Numbered from the stretch's first letter, positions 45,526 through 54,602 are shown. The stretch: 64,000 nucleotides of DNA from Clostridium ljungdahlii (GCF_001636845.1 NZ_LITT01000013.1:1-64000), one strand, 5' to 3'. Made by a program: numbers and translations. The notes: generated by a model not told the origin, from the sequence alone.

Positions 45526-46512
45526 GTGGAAGGTTTGAACTATAAAGAAGATATACTGAGTTACTGTAATAAAATTGGATTGGATACTGTAGGATTTACA
45601 AAATGCAGAATATTCACCGAATTAAAAGATTATTTTAAATATAGAAAAGAAAATTTGCTTGAAAATGAATTCGAAGAAAAGAATATTGAAAATAGAGTTA
45701 ATCCATATGTATATATGGATGGGGGAAAGACAATAATATCAATTGCCTTTCCCTATTTATTTGAAAAACAAGATGAGGGAAATATAAGCTTTTCTCTATA
45801 TACTAGAGGAAAAGATTACCATGTAGTAGCACGTTATTATTTACAAAAAGTGTGTAATTTTATAAAAGGTTTAGGGGGAAAAGCTGTATACTTTGTAGAT
45901 AGCAATTCTCTTCCTGAGAGATATATAGCTTTTCAGTGTGGAATAGGATTTATAGGAAAAAATAATATGATTATTACAGATAAATATGGATCTTATGTTT
46001 TTTTAGGAGAAATAATAACTGATATAAAAGTAGAAACTGATATCCCACTAGAAAGTAAGTGCGGCCACTGTAATCTATGCCAAACATCATGCCCTACAGG
46101 TGCTTTGCTTGGAGATAAAAATTCTAATATATGTATGTCATATATAACTCAAAAAAAACATATAGATAATAAATGGTTTTCGCAATTTCAAGGAAGATTA
46201 TTTGGATGCGACACTTGCCAAAAAGTATGTCCATATAATAGTAAGGTTGCTTTCTCTAATATACAGGATTTTAAGCCTTTTGATTTTATGAGTAGAGTTG
46301 ATTTAAATGAAATTGTAGATATGGATAAAAAAATATTTACAGAGAAATACAAAAACACATCCTGTGGATGGAGAGGTAAAAATATTATTCAGAGAAATGC
46401 AATTATAAATATGCTTACATTAAATAAAAGTATTAATTTGGAAGATAAAAGCATAAGGTCTACCTATGTAAAAGATTATTATGATAGACTTTTACAGGTT
46501 TTAAAATTATAA
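45526..46512 (+). CDS. queG: Epoxyqueuosine reductase
   Basis: 328 residues, reading from a GTG at 45,526; a TTG three codons later is possible, since the ribosome site is unclear. QueG blocks are CNKIGLDTVGFTKC, LYTRGKDYHVVARYYLQ, FQCGIGFIGKNNMII, then two [4Fe-4S] motifs, CGHCNLCQTSCPTGAL and CDTCQKVCPYN. It reduces epoxyqueuosine in tRNA, the last step of queuosine formation. It shares the direction of cysE but may be separately expressed. Confidence 0.94.
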   Translation: MEGLNYKEDILSYCNKIGLDTVGFTKCRIFTELKDYFKYRKENLLENEFEEKNIENRVNPYVYMDGGKTIISIAFPYLFEKQDEGNISFSLYTRGKDYHVVARYYLQKVCNFIKGLGGKAVYFVDSNSLPERYIAFQCGIGFIGKNNMIITDKYGSYVFLGEIITDIKVETDIPLESKCGHCNLCQTSCPTGALLGDKNSNICMSYITQKKHIDNKWFSQFQGRLFGCDTCQKVCPYNSKVAFSNIQDFKPFDFMSRVDLNEIVDMDKKIFTEKYKNTSCGWRGKNIIQRNAIINMLTLNKSINLEDKSIRSTYVKDYYDRLLQVLKL

Positions 46513-46575
46513 TTTATATGAGAGAGGTACATTTAAAAAAGTATACCATATATAAAAGAAAGGGTGGATTTATTT

Positions 46576-47277
46576 ATGATTTCTCCATGGATGGTCAAGC
46601 TAATGGGACATCTCCCTAAAGGACTTTTAACTTATATTTCAAAAAAGGTATTAAGTGGTTACTTAAATAGATGTGCAGATATAAAAGTAAAAGGCATTGA
46701 AAATCTAAATGAAGTGGAAAGACCTGTAATATTTATCTGCAATCATTTAAGTAATTCTGATGCTCTCGTATTGAGTAGAGTACTTAAATCAGAAAACCTG
46801 ACTTTTGTAGCAGGTAAAAAACTGAATCAAAATTCTTTAACTCAGCTTGGTATGTGCATTACAAAGACCATCAATATAAAACCAAATAGTGCGGACAAGG
46901 ATGCTATATCTAAAGTTATAAATACCGTGAAAAACGGTAATAATATACTCATGTTTCCTGAGGGAACGAGAAGTAGAACAGCAAGCTTAGCAAAAGGAAA
47001 AAGAGGGGTAGTTTTAATACAGAAGCTAACTAAGGCTGCAATTCTTCCTATCGGTATCTCTGGTACTGAAAAGCTTTTACCTATAAGTGACAAGGATATG
47101 GCTCTAGAAAGTTTTCATAATGCAGAGGTAAATGTAAACATAGGAAAGCAGATAGATATACCGCCCCAAAATAAAGGCGAAAACAAACATGTATATGAAG
47201 ACAGAATATCTGATTTATTTATGAAAAAAATAGCAGAACTTTTGCCTGAACAATATAGAGGAGTATACAAATCTTAA
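46576..47277 (+). CDS. plsC: 1-Acyl-sn-glycerol-3-phosphate acyltransferase
   Basis: 233 residues from ATG 46,576, with AAAGGGTGG 8 nt upstream; a GTG four codons earlier falls within that site. The acyltransferase motif CNHLSNSDAL (usual NHxxxxD) lies near 60, and the substrate motif MFPEGTRSR near 133. It adds the second acyl chain in phosphatidic acid synthesis at the membrane face. It precedes nth by 15 bp. Confidence 0.92.
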   Translation: MISPWMVKLMGHLPKGLLTYISKKVLSGYLNRCADIKVKGIENLNEVERPVIFICNHLSNSDALVLSRVLKSENLTFVAGKKLNQNSLTQLGMCITKTINIKPNSADKDAISKVINTVKNGNNILMFPEGTRSRTASLAKGKRGVVLIQKLTKAAILPIGISGTEKLLPISDKDMALESFHNAEVNVNIGKQIDIPPQNKGENKHVYEDRISDLFMKKIAELLPEQYRGVYKS

Positions 47278-47292
47278 TGAAGGTGATAAAAG

Positions 47293-47937
47293 TTGAATAA
47301 ACAAAATATAGATAATATATTGAAAGTATTGAAAAAAACCTATCCAGAAGCCACATGTGCATTGAATTTTGGATCTCCTTATGAATTGCTAGTGTCCACT
47401 ATGCTTTCAGCTCAATGCACTGATGTAAGAGTAAATAAAGTTACATCAGAATTGTATAAGCAATATAATACTCCTGAAAAAATGATATCTTTAACAGAGG
47501 AAGAATTAGGAGGAAAGATAAAAAGCTGTGGCTTTTTTAGAAATAAAAGCAAGAATATACTTTCAACTAGCAGAGAACTTGTTGAAAAGTACGGTGGAGA
47601 GGTACCACATACTATGGAACAATTGATAGAACTTCCAGGAGTGGGTAGAAAAACTGCGGATGTTGTTTTGTCAAACGCCTTTGGAGTTCCAGCAATTGCA
47701 GTGGATACTCATGTATTTAGGGTATCAAATAGACTTGGAATTGCAAAAGGAACTACTCCTCACAAAGTAGAAATGGAACTTATGAAAAATATACCCAAAA
47801 GTATGTGGAGTGATTCACATCATTATTTAATATGGCACGGCAGACGTATATGTAAGTCAAGAAAACCTGATTGTGAACACTGCCCTTTAGCACCTTACTG
47901 TGAATACTTCAATCATCCAGAGGAAATTAAGTCTTGA
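47293..47937 (+). CDS. nth: Endonuclease III
   Basis: 214 residues from a TTG with AAGGTGAT upstream. The helix-hairpin-helix LPGVGRKTADVVLSNAF contains the catalytic Lys near 120, VDTHVFRVSNRLG the catalytic Asp near 138, and the C-terminal C-x6-C-x2-C-x5-C cluster (CKSRKPDCEHCPLAPYC) holds a [4Fe-4S] centre. It removes oxidised pyrimidines in base-excision repair. Confidence 0.96.
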   Translation: MNKQNIDNILKVLKKTYPEATCALNFGSPYELLVSTMLSAQCTDVRVNKVTSELYKQYNTPEKMISLTEEELGGKIKSCGFFRNKSKNILSTSRELVEKYGGEVPHTMEQLIELPGVGRKTADVVLSNAFGVPAIAVDTHVFRVSNRLGIAKGTTPHKVEMELMKNIPKSMWSDSHHYLIWHGRRICKSRKPDCEHCPLAPYCEYFNHPEEIKS

Positions 47938-47940
47938 AGT

Positions 47941-48225
47941 TTAGAACTTATGTAGAGTTTATAAGTAAAAGTTACTCTATGCTCTGAATATTTTTACAAC
48001 ATTCAGCACGTTAAATATTTTGATAAGACTAAGCAAAAAAATTAAAAAAATACTGAGAACTTTTGAAAACTTGTACCTCAAACAATTCAAAAGTTCTAGA
48101 TTTTTTAAAATTTTTTTTACTAAGACTTATATACAAAATATTTAAAAGTGTTTCATTATTGTAAAAATATTTCTGCACATAAAGTGATTTTTAAGTTAGA
48201 AAACTTATGTACAGTTTCTAAATAA
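47941..48225. repeat. Long palindromic repeat with flanking direct repeats (full copy A)
   Basis: A large imperfect palindrome centres on gaacttttgaaaac...caattcaaaagttct at about 48,058-48,101, with outer arms pairing back to about 47,970 and 48,200. The outer flanks are direct repeats: ttagaacttatgtagagttt at 47,941 and ttagaaaacttatgtacagt at 48,196. The central ~200 bp match the copy at 63,765-64,000 closely. No protein is encoded. Confidence 0.75.
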
Positions 48226-48231
48226 AAATTT

Positions 48232-48669
48232 TTATTTTTCAGATACTTTATATAAACTTGTAATAACTACATATCCAAATAGTAGCTGAAATATAGATAT
48301 CAAATTTGTATTGACTCTTAAAAAGAATTCAATTGGTTGTATTAATACATTTCTTATAAATGAAACAGGACAATAAAATATAAAAACATAAGATGAAAAA
48401 TATAAACTTGGTAAGCCTATTAGTATCAATTTGGGAAGATTTACTTTCCATGTTCCATTTTTATCCTTTTCATTTAGAAAGTATTCTAAGCCAATGAGAA
48501 AGCCAATTACTGCATAAAGAATAAATGTTATTAATCCATATTGATAAATATTTGTTCTAAATGCTTCCTGCAATTTTTTTAGGTAAATTGAAGCATATCC
48601 TGCTAAATACATAAATGCAATGATAATAAATGCATATACAAAATATTTTAACCAAGTTTTAATTTTCAT
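48232..48669 (-). CDS. Hypothetical membrane protein
   Basis: 145 residues with four hydrophobic segments (about 8-28, 43-62, 78-100 and 118-140) separated by short charged loops. No catalytic motif and no family that I recognise. GGAGGTGG precedes the ATG at good spacing. It lies next to the long palindromic repeat. Confidence 0.7.
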   Translation of the reverse strand: MKIKTWLKYFVYAFIIIAFMYLAGYASIYLKKLQEAFRTNIYQYGLITFILYAVIGFLIGLEYFLNEKDKNGTWKVNLPKLILIGLPSLYFSSYVFIFYCPVSFIRNVLIQPIEFFLRVNTNLISIFQLLFGYVVITSLYKVSEK

Positions 48670-48798
48670 AAATATACCACCTCCATTTTTAAAATTGTCC
48701 TAAACTTTAGTGACATTTATGCTGTATTATTCAATTTTTAAATAATTTGTATAATTTTTAAACTGTGAAATTTGAGTATTCAACTTTTATTATAAACT

Positions 48799-50037
48799 CT
48801 ATGAGTTTATAAGGTGCCTTCTTATCAAATCGAGGGCAGTCATAGTAGCTCTTTGTCTTACAACATCTCTGCTGCCAAAGAATTGGCACTTCTTAACATA
48901 AGTTTCTCCGTTTATATAAAGTCCTATATATACTAGGCCTACAGGTTTTTCGTAAGTACCGCCGCCAGGACCTGCAACTCCTGTAGTAGCTATGCCTATA
49001 TCAGTATTTGCTGTTTTAGCTATACCTTCTGCCATTTCTTTTGCAGTCTCAGAACTAACAGCAGTAAATTTGTCTAGGGTATCCTTTTTTACTCCTAGTC
49101 TTTTCATTTTGGCCTCGTTGCTATAAGTCACAGCACCTTCTTTAAATACAGCAGATATGCCAGGATAATTTACAAGTCTTGCGGCTATTAGTCCACCAGT
49201 ACATGATTCTGCAGAGGATATAGTTAAACCTTTATTTATCAATAATTTTCCTATAACCTCTTCCATAGTGTCATCATCTTCACCATATATATTTATCCCT
49301 AGTTTTTCTCTAATTTTAGATTCTACAGGTTTTATAAGCTCTACAGCTTCTTCTTCTGTATTTGTCCGTGCAGTAATTCTAAGTATTGTATCATTTTCCT
49401 TTGCATAAGGAGCTACAGTGGGATTTACACTATTATTTATAAGATCTGAGACACTCTCAGCCATAGAACTTTCTCCCATACCGCAAACTCTAAGTGTTTT
49501 AGATTTTATTACTCCAGTACTATATTTTTTTAAAAATGGTACTACATAATTTTGAAACATAGGCTTTGCCTCTTTTGGAGGACCAGGAAGTATTATTAAA
49601 ATTTTTCCGCTTTGCTCCATACAACATCCAGGAGCCGTACCATGTGGATTAGGAAATATAGAAGCACCTTCAGGAAAGTAAGCTTGCTTTATATTATTGC
49701 CTTCTAAATTTGATTTTCCCATTTTCTTAAAATAAGCTTCTAAATGGCTAAGTGAATTTTTATCTAAAATCATCTTCTTGTTAAAGTATTCAGCACCAGT
49801 TTCTTTAGTTAGATCATCTTGTGTAGGTCCAAGCCCTCCAGTTGTAATTATGATGTCAGTTCTTTCAAAAGATTTTCTAAACTCATCTAAAAGTCTTTGA
49901 GGATTATCTCCCACAACAGATTGGTGATACACTTCTATACCAAGATCAGCTAATCCTTTGGAAATAAATTGTGCATTTGTATTTACTATATCTCCAAGTA
50001 AAATCTCTGTACCAACGCATAATATCTCAGCTTTCAT
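48799..50037 (-). CDS. cinA: CinA-family protein (nicotinamide-nucleotide amidase type)
   Basis: 412 residues. The N-terminal MoCF-like domain has CVGTEILLGDIVNTNAQFIS and TTGGLGPTQDDLTKE with PGPPKE. The C-terminal domain has SSAESCTGGLIAARLVN and GIATTGVAGPGGGTYEKPVG, characteristic of the NMN deamidase (PncC) domain. The full-length two-domain form is the usual one in Firmicutes. It recycles NMN and may hydrolyse ADP-ribose. GGAGGTAAT precedes the ATG. Confidence 0.95.
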   Translation of the reverse strand: MKAEILCVGTEILLGDIVNTNAQFISKGLADLGIEVYHQSVVGDNPQRLLDEFRKSFERTDIIITTGGLGPTQDDLTKETGAEYFNKKMILDKNSLSHLEAYFKKMGKSNLEGNNIKQAYFPEGASIFPNPHGTAPGCCMEQSGKILIILPGPPKEAKPMFQNYVVPFLKKYSTGVIKSKTLRVCGMGESSMAESVSDLINNSVNPTVAPYAKENDTILRITARTNTEEEAVELIKPVESKIREKLGINIYGEDDDTMEEVIGKLLINKGLTISSAESCTGGLIAARLVNYPGISAVFKEGAVTYSNEAKMKRLGVKKDTLDKFTAVSSETAKEMAEGIAKTANTDIGIATTGVAGPGGGTYEKPVGLVYIGLYINGETYVKKCQFFGSRDVVRQRATMTALDLIRRHLINS

Positions 50038-50209
50038 TTATGTATTACCTCCATATTTAATTATATTTGTAGAATAAACATATTTCTATGATAGCATAAA
50101 AATTATGCTTATTTGTTACAAATTAATAATAATTAAATTAATAATTTTTATATATAAAAGCTATTACTCTATAGTATAATAACTATGTGAAAGTAAAGAG
50201 GTGATAATG

Positions 50210-51382
50210 ATGAGTGGAAAAAGAAAGACTAGAAAAAGAAAGACTAGAAAATCAAAGAGGATGTTAGGCATAAGATTAAAAATAGTGGGTTTAGCTGCCT
50301 TAACTATTTTTTTGAGTATAAGCTGTGGATTTATAGTATATCATTATAATGATATAAAATACTGGGATAACTTAATTTATCCTAGGGTTTCTATAAATAA
50401 TACGGATCTTTCTGCAAAAACTAAAGATCAGGCTAAGAGTATAATGAGCAGCGGATATTTAAATAAATTTCAACAGAGACAGATTACTATAATTGCAGGA
50501 AATAAAAGTTATGAATTACCTTATTCGAGTTTAAGTTTTACGTACAATTTGGATGAAACTCTAAAGTTGGCCTATTCTTATGGAAAAAGCAGCAATATAT
50601 TTAAAAAATATGAATTATTAAAGAATCCTAAAAATGTAAACTATAATTTGAAATTTTCTTATGACACTAAAGCTATATATAATATGGTAGATAAAATTGC
50701 AAGTGAAGCTGATAAGGAACCTGTGAATGCATCTCTTGAAATGGGAGGAGTGAAGTTTTCAGTAATACCACAGAAAGATGGGCTTAAGGTAGATAAAGAA
50801 GCTTTGAAAAAAGATATTGAATCTAAAATAGATAAAAATTCAGATCAGGATTTAACTGTAAAAGCAGTGCTCAAAACTACCAAAGCTAAAATAAAGGAAG
50901 ATGATCTTAAACCTGTGGACACATTAATATCTAGTTTTAGTACAGCCTATGGTGGCATATCTTCTGGTGAAAGGGCAAATAACATATCACTTGCTACTAA
51001 CAGCATAAATGGACATGTAGTAATGCCAGGAGATACTTTTAGCTTCAATGATGTTGTAGGGCAGAGAACTGCAGCAAAAGGATATGAGGCAGCTCCTGTT
51101 ATTATTGGAGATAAAGTGGAGTCAGGGCTTGGTGGGGGAATATGTCAGGTATCTACGACGCTTTACAATGCAGTTGCTAAAGCAGGGCTTACAACTACGG
51201 AAAGGACTCACCATACTATGCCTGTTCATTATGTTCCTCAAGGAATGGATGCTACAGTAGATTATGGAAATATAGATTATAAATTTAGAAATGATTTTAA
51301 ATATCCTATATACATACAAGGTTATACTTCAGGTGGTAACATAGTATTTAATTTATATTCCAATTCTTCAGTATCAAAATAA
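50210..51382 (+). CDS. VanW family protein with PG-binding-type domains
   Basis: 390 residues from ATG 50,210, 6 nt after AGAGGTG; a GTG three codons upstream overlaps that site. A strongly basic N-terminus with a repeated RKTRK is followed by one membrane anchor (AALTIFLSISCGFIVYHY). The middle holds a putative peptidoglycan-binding-like domain (about 65-235). The C-terminal VanW domain shows INGHVVMPGDTFSFNDVVG, GGGICQVSTTLYNAV and THHTMPVHYVPQGMDATVDYG. It faces outside the cell; function is unknown, probably in the wall. Confidence 0.88.
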   Translation: MSGKRKTRKRKTRKSKRMLGIRLKIVGLAALTIFLSISCGFIVYHYNDIKYWDNLIYPRVSINNTDLSAKTKDQAKSIMSSGYLNKFQQRQITIIAGNKSYELPYSSLSFTYNLDETLKLAYSYGKSSNIFKKYELLKNPKNVNYNLKFSYDTKAIYNMVDKIASEADKEPVNASLEMGGVKFSVIPQKDGLKVDKEALKKDIESKIDKNSDQDLTVKAVLKTTKAKIKEDDLKPVDTLISSFSTAYGGISSGERANNISLATNSINGHVVMPGDTFSFNDVVGQRTAAKGYEAAPVIIGDKVESGLGGGICQVSTTLYNAVAKAGLTTTERTHHTMPVHYVPQGMDATVDYGNIDYKFRNDFKYPIYIQGYTSGGNIVFNLYSNSSVSK

Positions 51383-51436
51383 AAATTACATATTAACTTA
51401 ATTAAAAAAGTATGCTATAATAGGAAAGTAGTTTAT

Positions 51437-51523
51437 GCGGATATGGCGGAACTGGCAGACGCGCTAGATTCAGGTTCTAGTGAGGGAAACTTCATGCAGG
51501 TTCAAGTCCTGTTATCCGCACCA
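51437..51523 (+). tRNA. tRNA-Leu (anticodon CAG)
   Basis: The acceptor arm GCGGATA (51,437-51,443) pairs with TATCCGC (51,513-51,519), allowing one non-standard position; discriminator A and an encoded CCA follow. The anticodon stem CTAGA/TCTAG encloses TTCAGGT, giving CAG. A long variable arm (gtgagggaaacttcat) and GTTCAAGTC in the T arm fit a class II leucine tRNA. A -10-like TATAAT lies about 20 bp upstream. The 3' end is the left border of the mobile island. Confidence 0.95.
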
Positions 51524-51542
51524 TGTCGAGTGTTCATAACGA
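51517..51542 (+). repeat. Left border of island: CGCACCA core plus inverted terminal motif
   Basis: CGCACCA (51,517-51,523) is the tRNA-Leu 3' end and recurs directly at 58,602-58,608. Three bases further, CGAGTGTTCATAACGA (51,527-51,542) recurs as an exact inverted copy at 58,588-58,603. This is the arrangement expected for the two ends of an inserted element. Confidence 0.6.
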
Positions 51543-51559
51543 TACTGAACATTCCGTGA

Positions 51560-51590
51560 ATAGGAGTAACCGAAAGGTTGCTCCTATTTT
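51560..51590. terminator. Hairpin with GAAA tetraloop just inside the island
   Basis: aataggag-t-aacc pairs with ggtt-g-ctcctatt around a GAAA loop, followed by TTTT on the + strand. It lies 36 nt after the tRNA CCA and may terminate tRNA transcription or the remnant recombinase gene. Confidence 0.65.
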
Positions 51591-51594
51591 CGTT

Positions 51595-51861
51595 ACCCGG
51601 CTTTCCGTGTGATATACTCCACCGCCACACCCTGCCGGTGCCTTGCGCCTGAGAAACGACGATCTTTTCAATCAGCTCGTTCACAATGGTTGGGGTGAGT
51701 TCCTTGATTTCCTGCTGTGCTTCCCGCAAAGATTTGTCCATCAGCAGCTTTACGAAATCTTCTTCTTCGTCCTGTAAAAATTGCGTCATACGCCGAAGCT
51801 CCAAAAGAACCACTTCTTCCAGTGCGTCGGCCCGTATGTAATCTATACATTGCACATAGCT
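51595..51861 (-). pseudogene. Serine recombinase remnant (C-terminal part, internally deleted)
   Basis: YIRADALEEVVLLELRRMTQ and FLQDEEEDFVKLLMDKSLRE match the region after the Cys-rich zinc ribbon of large serine recombinases of conjugative transposons. The frame then jumps straight to a KELTPTIVNELIEKIVV-type block, which in full proteins lies much further on, so about 90 residues seem to be missing. The resolvase catalytic domain is absent. The C-terminal frame after this is unclear. Its 5' side is cut by the MITE-like insert. High G+C. Confidence 0.7.
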
Positions 51862-52103
51862 TTGGTAACTAATTGGTAAGTTGTTCAAGCCTTATGGGAT
51901 ATGGGTTTTTGAGTATTCGGCAAGAAATTAATACCAATTAGTTGCAGATTAACTATAAAGTTTTGAGATGTAAAAAGAGCTTTAAAGCATCAATTTACAC
52001 CAGCATGTTCCAATTAAGCTATGTAAAATGCTCAATTTATCTATGAGTTTGTTTTTTAAACATTAATGGCAATTAATTACCATTAATGTGTGCAATGTAT
52101 AGA
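51842..52103. mobile_element. MITE-like AT-rich insert with ~36-bp terminal inverted repeats
   Basis: TCTATACATTGCACA (51,842-51,856) has an exact inverted copy TGTGCAATGTATAGA (52,089-52,103). The similarity continues inward (tttggtaactaattggta versus aatggtaattaattgcca) for about 36 bp in total. The 262-bp insert is AT-rich, has no gene, and separates the GC-rich recombinase and relaxase remnants. I see no clear target-site duplication. Confidence 0.65.
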
Positions 52104-52751
52104 CCTTTCAGGAACGGCTGAAAGCGCAGATAGATGTTTGCCTTGCCGAAAAGCCGCTGGATATGGACTCCTTTTTGCAGGCTATGGCGAAAGCCGGCTA
52201 CGAGGTAAAGCGTGGGTGTGGCGGCACGATCAACTTCCGGGCCAAAGGGCAGGAACGGTTTACGCGCCTGCGTTCCTCTACGCTCGGAAAAGGCTATGGC
52301 CCGGAGGACATACGGGCAGTTGGAAAAACGGGCGGCGGAAGCAGCAGATCGTCTTCACGTTCTTTCCGAACAGATCAAGTCCATTGAGGGCGCTATGAGC
52401 GCCAATGCGGAGCTAAAGGGCGCGGTGGTGGATTACGCCAAAACCCGGCCCGTGTTTAGCGGTTACAAGGCTGCGAAATACAGTAAAAAATATCTCGTGG
52501 AGCATAAGGCCGAGATCGCGCTTTACCGGGCGGCGCAGGAAACATTCCGGCGCGTCCTGTCCGGGGCGAAGCTCCCAAAGATGGATGCTCTCAAAGCTGA
52601 ATATCAAAAGTTGGCGGCGGAAAAACGGGCCACATACAAGGAGTATCGCGCGGTACGGAAGGACACGCATGAGGTTGTCACGGCGAAGGAAAATATCGAC
52701 CGCCTGTTCGGGTTGACGGACACGCAGAAAAATAAGGAACAGGAGCGGTAG
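52104..52751 (+). pseudogene. Relaxase remnant (Tn1549-type MobA), deleted and frameshifted
   Basis: One frame reads ERLKAQIDVCLAEKPLDMDS and then KGQERFTRLRSSTLGKGYGP up to EDIRAV. Homology then continues in another frame (about 52,315-52,751) with EKRAAEAADRLHVLSEQIKS, VVDYAKTRPVFSGYKAAKYS and a C-terminus ending in QKNKEQER. In relaxases of Tn1549-like elements these parts are separated by roughly 80 residues, so an internal deletion shifted the frame. The N-terminal nicking domain is missing, so it cannot be active. Confidence 0.75.
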
Positions 52752-52880
52752 CGACGGTGACGCAACAACAGGCGCAGAACGCCGACTTTGGGGCGGATGG
52801 CCCCAACAAGCAATTTTATGTTTATATCTTTTTGTGCTCCTCGTGCAGGACTTAATGTTCAGAATACGTCAAATAACGAT

Positions 52881-52912
52881 GCAAACACTTAGATACGACT
52901 CTAAGTGTTTGC
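52881..52912. terminator. Terminator behind the MerR gene
   Basis: gcaaacacttaga (52,881-52,893) pairs perfectly with tctaagtgtttgc (52,900-52,912) over 13 bp with a 6-nt loop. The tctaagtg sequence also occurs in the MerR-controlled promoter. Confidence 0.65.
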
Positions 52913-52916
52913 TTAC

Positions 52917-53348
52917 TTATCTGTTTTTGATGTCAAGATGATTATGCTCCGACATGTATTTTATCGGGTCATAACCGGCTTGTGGATCAGCGATGTAGGA
53001 ATCATAAAAGGCAATTTTTAAATCAACAATGTTCAAATTCTTTTTAAGATCATCTATCTGTCTCAGGATTGCCTTGCGATGCTCAATCATCAACTGTCTC
53101 CGTGCTGGAGCGGTTTCTTCTCCCTGCATACACAAATCGATATATTGCCTAATTTCCTTGACTTGCATCCCGGTATTTTTAAGGCAGCAGATTAGTTTTA
53201 TCACGTCAAGGTCGGCTTCACTAAACTGCCGGTTTCCGGTGCTGTTTCGGGTGACAAAGGGAAGAAGCCCTTCTTTATCATAAAAGCGGATTGTATAAAC
53301 GGATATGTTACAGATTTGCGCGACTTCATTGATAGTATACACAGTCAA
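52917..53348 (-). CDS. MerR-family transcriptional regulator
   Basis: 143 residues. The N-terminal winged helix is standard (YTINEVAQICNISVYTIRFYDKEG), followed by NRQFSEADLDVIKLICCLKNTGMQVKEIRQYI (family block) and a C-terminal coiled coil (about 80-120) for dimerisation. The short effector part has no conserved Cys pattern of metal sensors, so it resembles the stress-response or drug-type MerR proteins. It is divergent from an SDR gene whose promoter has the 19-bp spacer typical of MerR targets. G+C content is foreign to the host. Confidence 0.92.
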   Translation of the reverse strand: MTVYTINEVAQICNISVYTIRFYDKEGLLPFVTRNSTGNRQFSEADLDVIKLICCLKNTGMQVKEIRQYIDLCMQGEETAPARRQLMIEHRKAILRQIDDLKKNLNIVDLKIAFYDSYIADPQAGYDPIKYMSEHNHLDIKNR

Positions 53349-53369
53349 AATCTCCTTAAAAAATTACGC

Positions 53370-53400
53370 TTGACATAGATAGAACTCTAAGTGATATCAT
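53370..53400 (+). promoter_or_regulatory. MerR-type promoter of the SDR gene
   Basis: TTGACA (53,370-53,375) and TATCAT (53,395-53,400) are separated by 19 bp, the overlong spacing that MerR proteins correct by twisting DNA. The spacer contains agaactctaagt, a partial dyad that is the likely operator. Confidence 0.75.
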
Positions 53401-53463
53401 CAGTATAAAGCACAAGTCAAAAAACTTCAAGACTTTTTGTCTTTATGGAAAGGAAGATGATAA

Positions 53464-53580
53464 ATGTACTTTCAATTGCACAATGATCGCAAGGGATGCC
53501 AAAGCGAAATATATGGATTTAGCAAGGGAAAATTTATTAAACAAGGAGAATTTAATTATGGCAGAAAATATGAAGCGTGA
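53464..53580 (+). CDS. Possible small ORF ahead of the SDR gene
   Basis: A 38-codon frame begins with an ATG after AAAGGAAGATGATAA and ends at 53,580, overlapping the SDR start. The peptide (MYFQLHNDRKGCQSEIYGFS...) has no known relatives that I can recognise. It could be a translated leader coupled to the SDR gene or the remains of a truncated gene. Confidence 0.25.
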   Translation: MYFQLHNDRKGCQSEIYGFSKGKFIKQGEFNYGRKYEA

Positions 53581-54487
53581 CTGGACAGCAGCGGATATCC
53601 CCTCACAAAAAGGCCGCTCGGTAGTGATTACCGGAACCGGTGGAATCGGCTATGAAACAGCGCTGGAAATGACTCGCGCAGGGGCCGAAGTTATCATAGC
53701 GGGTCGAAACAAGGGCAAAGGAGAAGAAGCAATAAGACAAATTAAGGAACTGACTTCTGGTGGAAATATTAGGTTTGAAAAACTTGACTTGGCGGATCTT
53801 GCGTCCATCAAAGCATTTGGCGAACGGATAAAGGCACAGCACAAAAGCTTGGATATATTAATTAACAATGCGGCGGTAATGAATCCACCGCAGCGCAAGG
53901 TTACCAAAGATGGATTTGAACTGCAAATAGGCACAAACTATCTTGGGCATTTCGCGTTAACGGCGCACTTGTTTCCTCTGCTGCAAAAATGTAACAAGCC
54001 CCGGGTGGTCACAATGAGCAGTATTGCGCATCGTCAAGGCATTATAAATTTTGCTGACCTCCAATCAGAGGTGAACTACAAGCCCATGGTAGCCTATTCT
54101 CAATCAAAGCTCGCATGCCTAATGTTTGCACTTGAGCTACAACGGCGAAGTGATGCGGCTGGCTGGGGGATTAGCAGCATGGCGGCACATCCAGGAATCT
54201 CAAGGACAGAATTGATCCCGAATGGAGCCGGAAAGAATAGCCCTGCGGGTATCGCTCGGCGTTTATTTGGGCCGATATTCTTTCAGCCCGCAGCCCATGG
54301 GGCATGGCCGTCACTTTATGCCGCGACAGCGAAAGAAGCCACGGGAGGCATATATTACGGACCTTCCAGAATGAACGAAATGAGAGGATATCCTGCACTC
54401 GCTCAAATTGCGCCGCAAGCAAAGGATATCGAAGTTGCTTCAAAGCTTTGGGAGGAATCTGAAAGGCTGACAAACGTAAAGTTTTAA
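53558..54487 (+). CDS. Short-chain dehydrogenase/reductase
   Basis: 309 residues from ATG 53,558, 9 nt after AAGGAG; the frame is open further upstream. The nucleotide-binding loop VVITGTGGIGYETALE, the structural NNAAVMNPP block, the Ser in TMSSIAHRQG and YSQSK with the catalytic Tyr/Lys are all present. It is of the retinol-dehydrogenase-like SDR group often found under MerR control in redox or toxicant responses. The substrate is unknown. Codon use and G+C differ from the host chromosome. Confidence 0.9.
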   Translation: MAENMKRDWTAADIPSQKGRSVVITGTGGIGYETALEMTRAGAEVIIAGRNKGKGEEAIRQIKELTSGGNIRFEKLDLADLASIKAFGERIKAQHKSLDILINNAAVMNPPQRKVTKDGFELQIGTNYLGHFALTAHLFPLLQKCNKPRVVTMSSIAHRQGIINFADLQSEVNYKPMVAYSQSKLACLMFALELQRRSDAAGWGISSMAAHPGISRTELIPNGAGKNSPAGIARRLFGPIFFQPAAHGAWPSLYAATAKEATGGIYYGPSRMNEMRGYPALAQIAPQAKDIEVASKLWEESERLTNVKF

Positions 54488-54512
54488 TGCTATTATCACT
54501 AAATAGCTAAGC

Positions 54513-54553
54513 TAAGGCACCTACGCTAAACTTCGTAGAGTGCCTTGTTTTTT
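54513..54553 (+). terminator. Terminator of the SDR gene
   Basis: aaggcac-ctacg pairs with cgtag-a-gtgcctt around a short loop, followed by g and seven Ts. Confidence 0.85.
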
Positions 54554-54602
54554 TGTCGTTGTTTTTTCTAGCTACCTTTACGCAGAAATACGGATTATAC
54601 AA

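Noticed and set aside
51502-51594. Coding continuation of the recombinase remnant through the tRNA end
   Set aside because: The reverse frame is open into the tRNA-Leu gene, but the hairpin and tRNA sequence show that this part is not protein-coding.
52212-52751. A separate 179-residue gene starting at 52,212
   Set aside because: Its first ~35 codons are a shifted reading of the upstream relaxase fragment; only the later part is relaxase sequence, so it is one broken gene.
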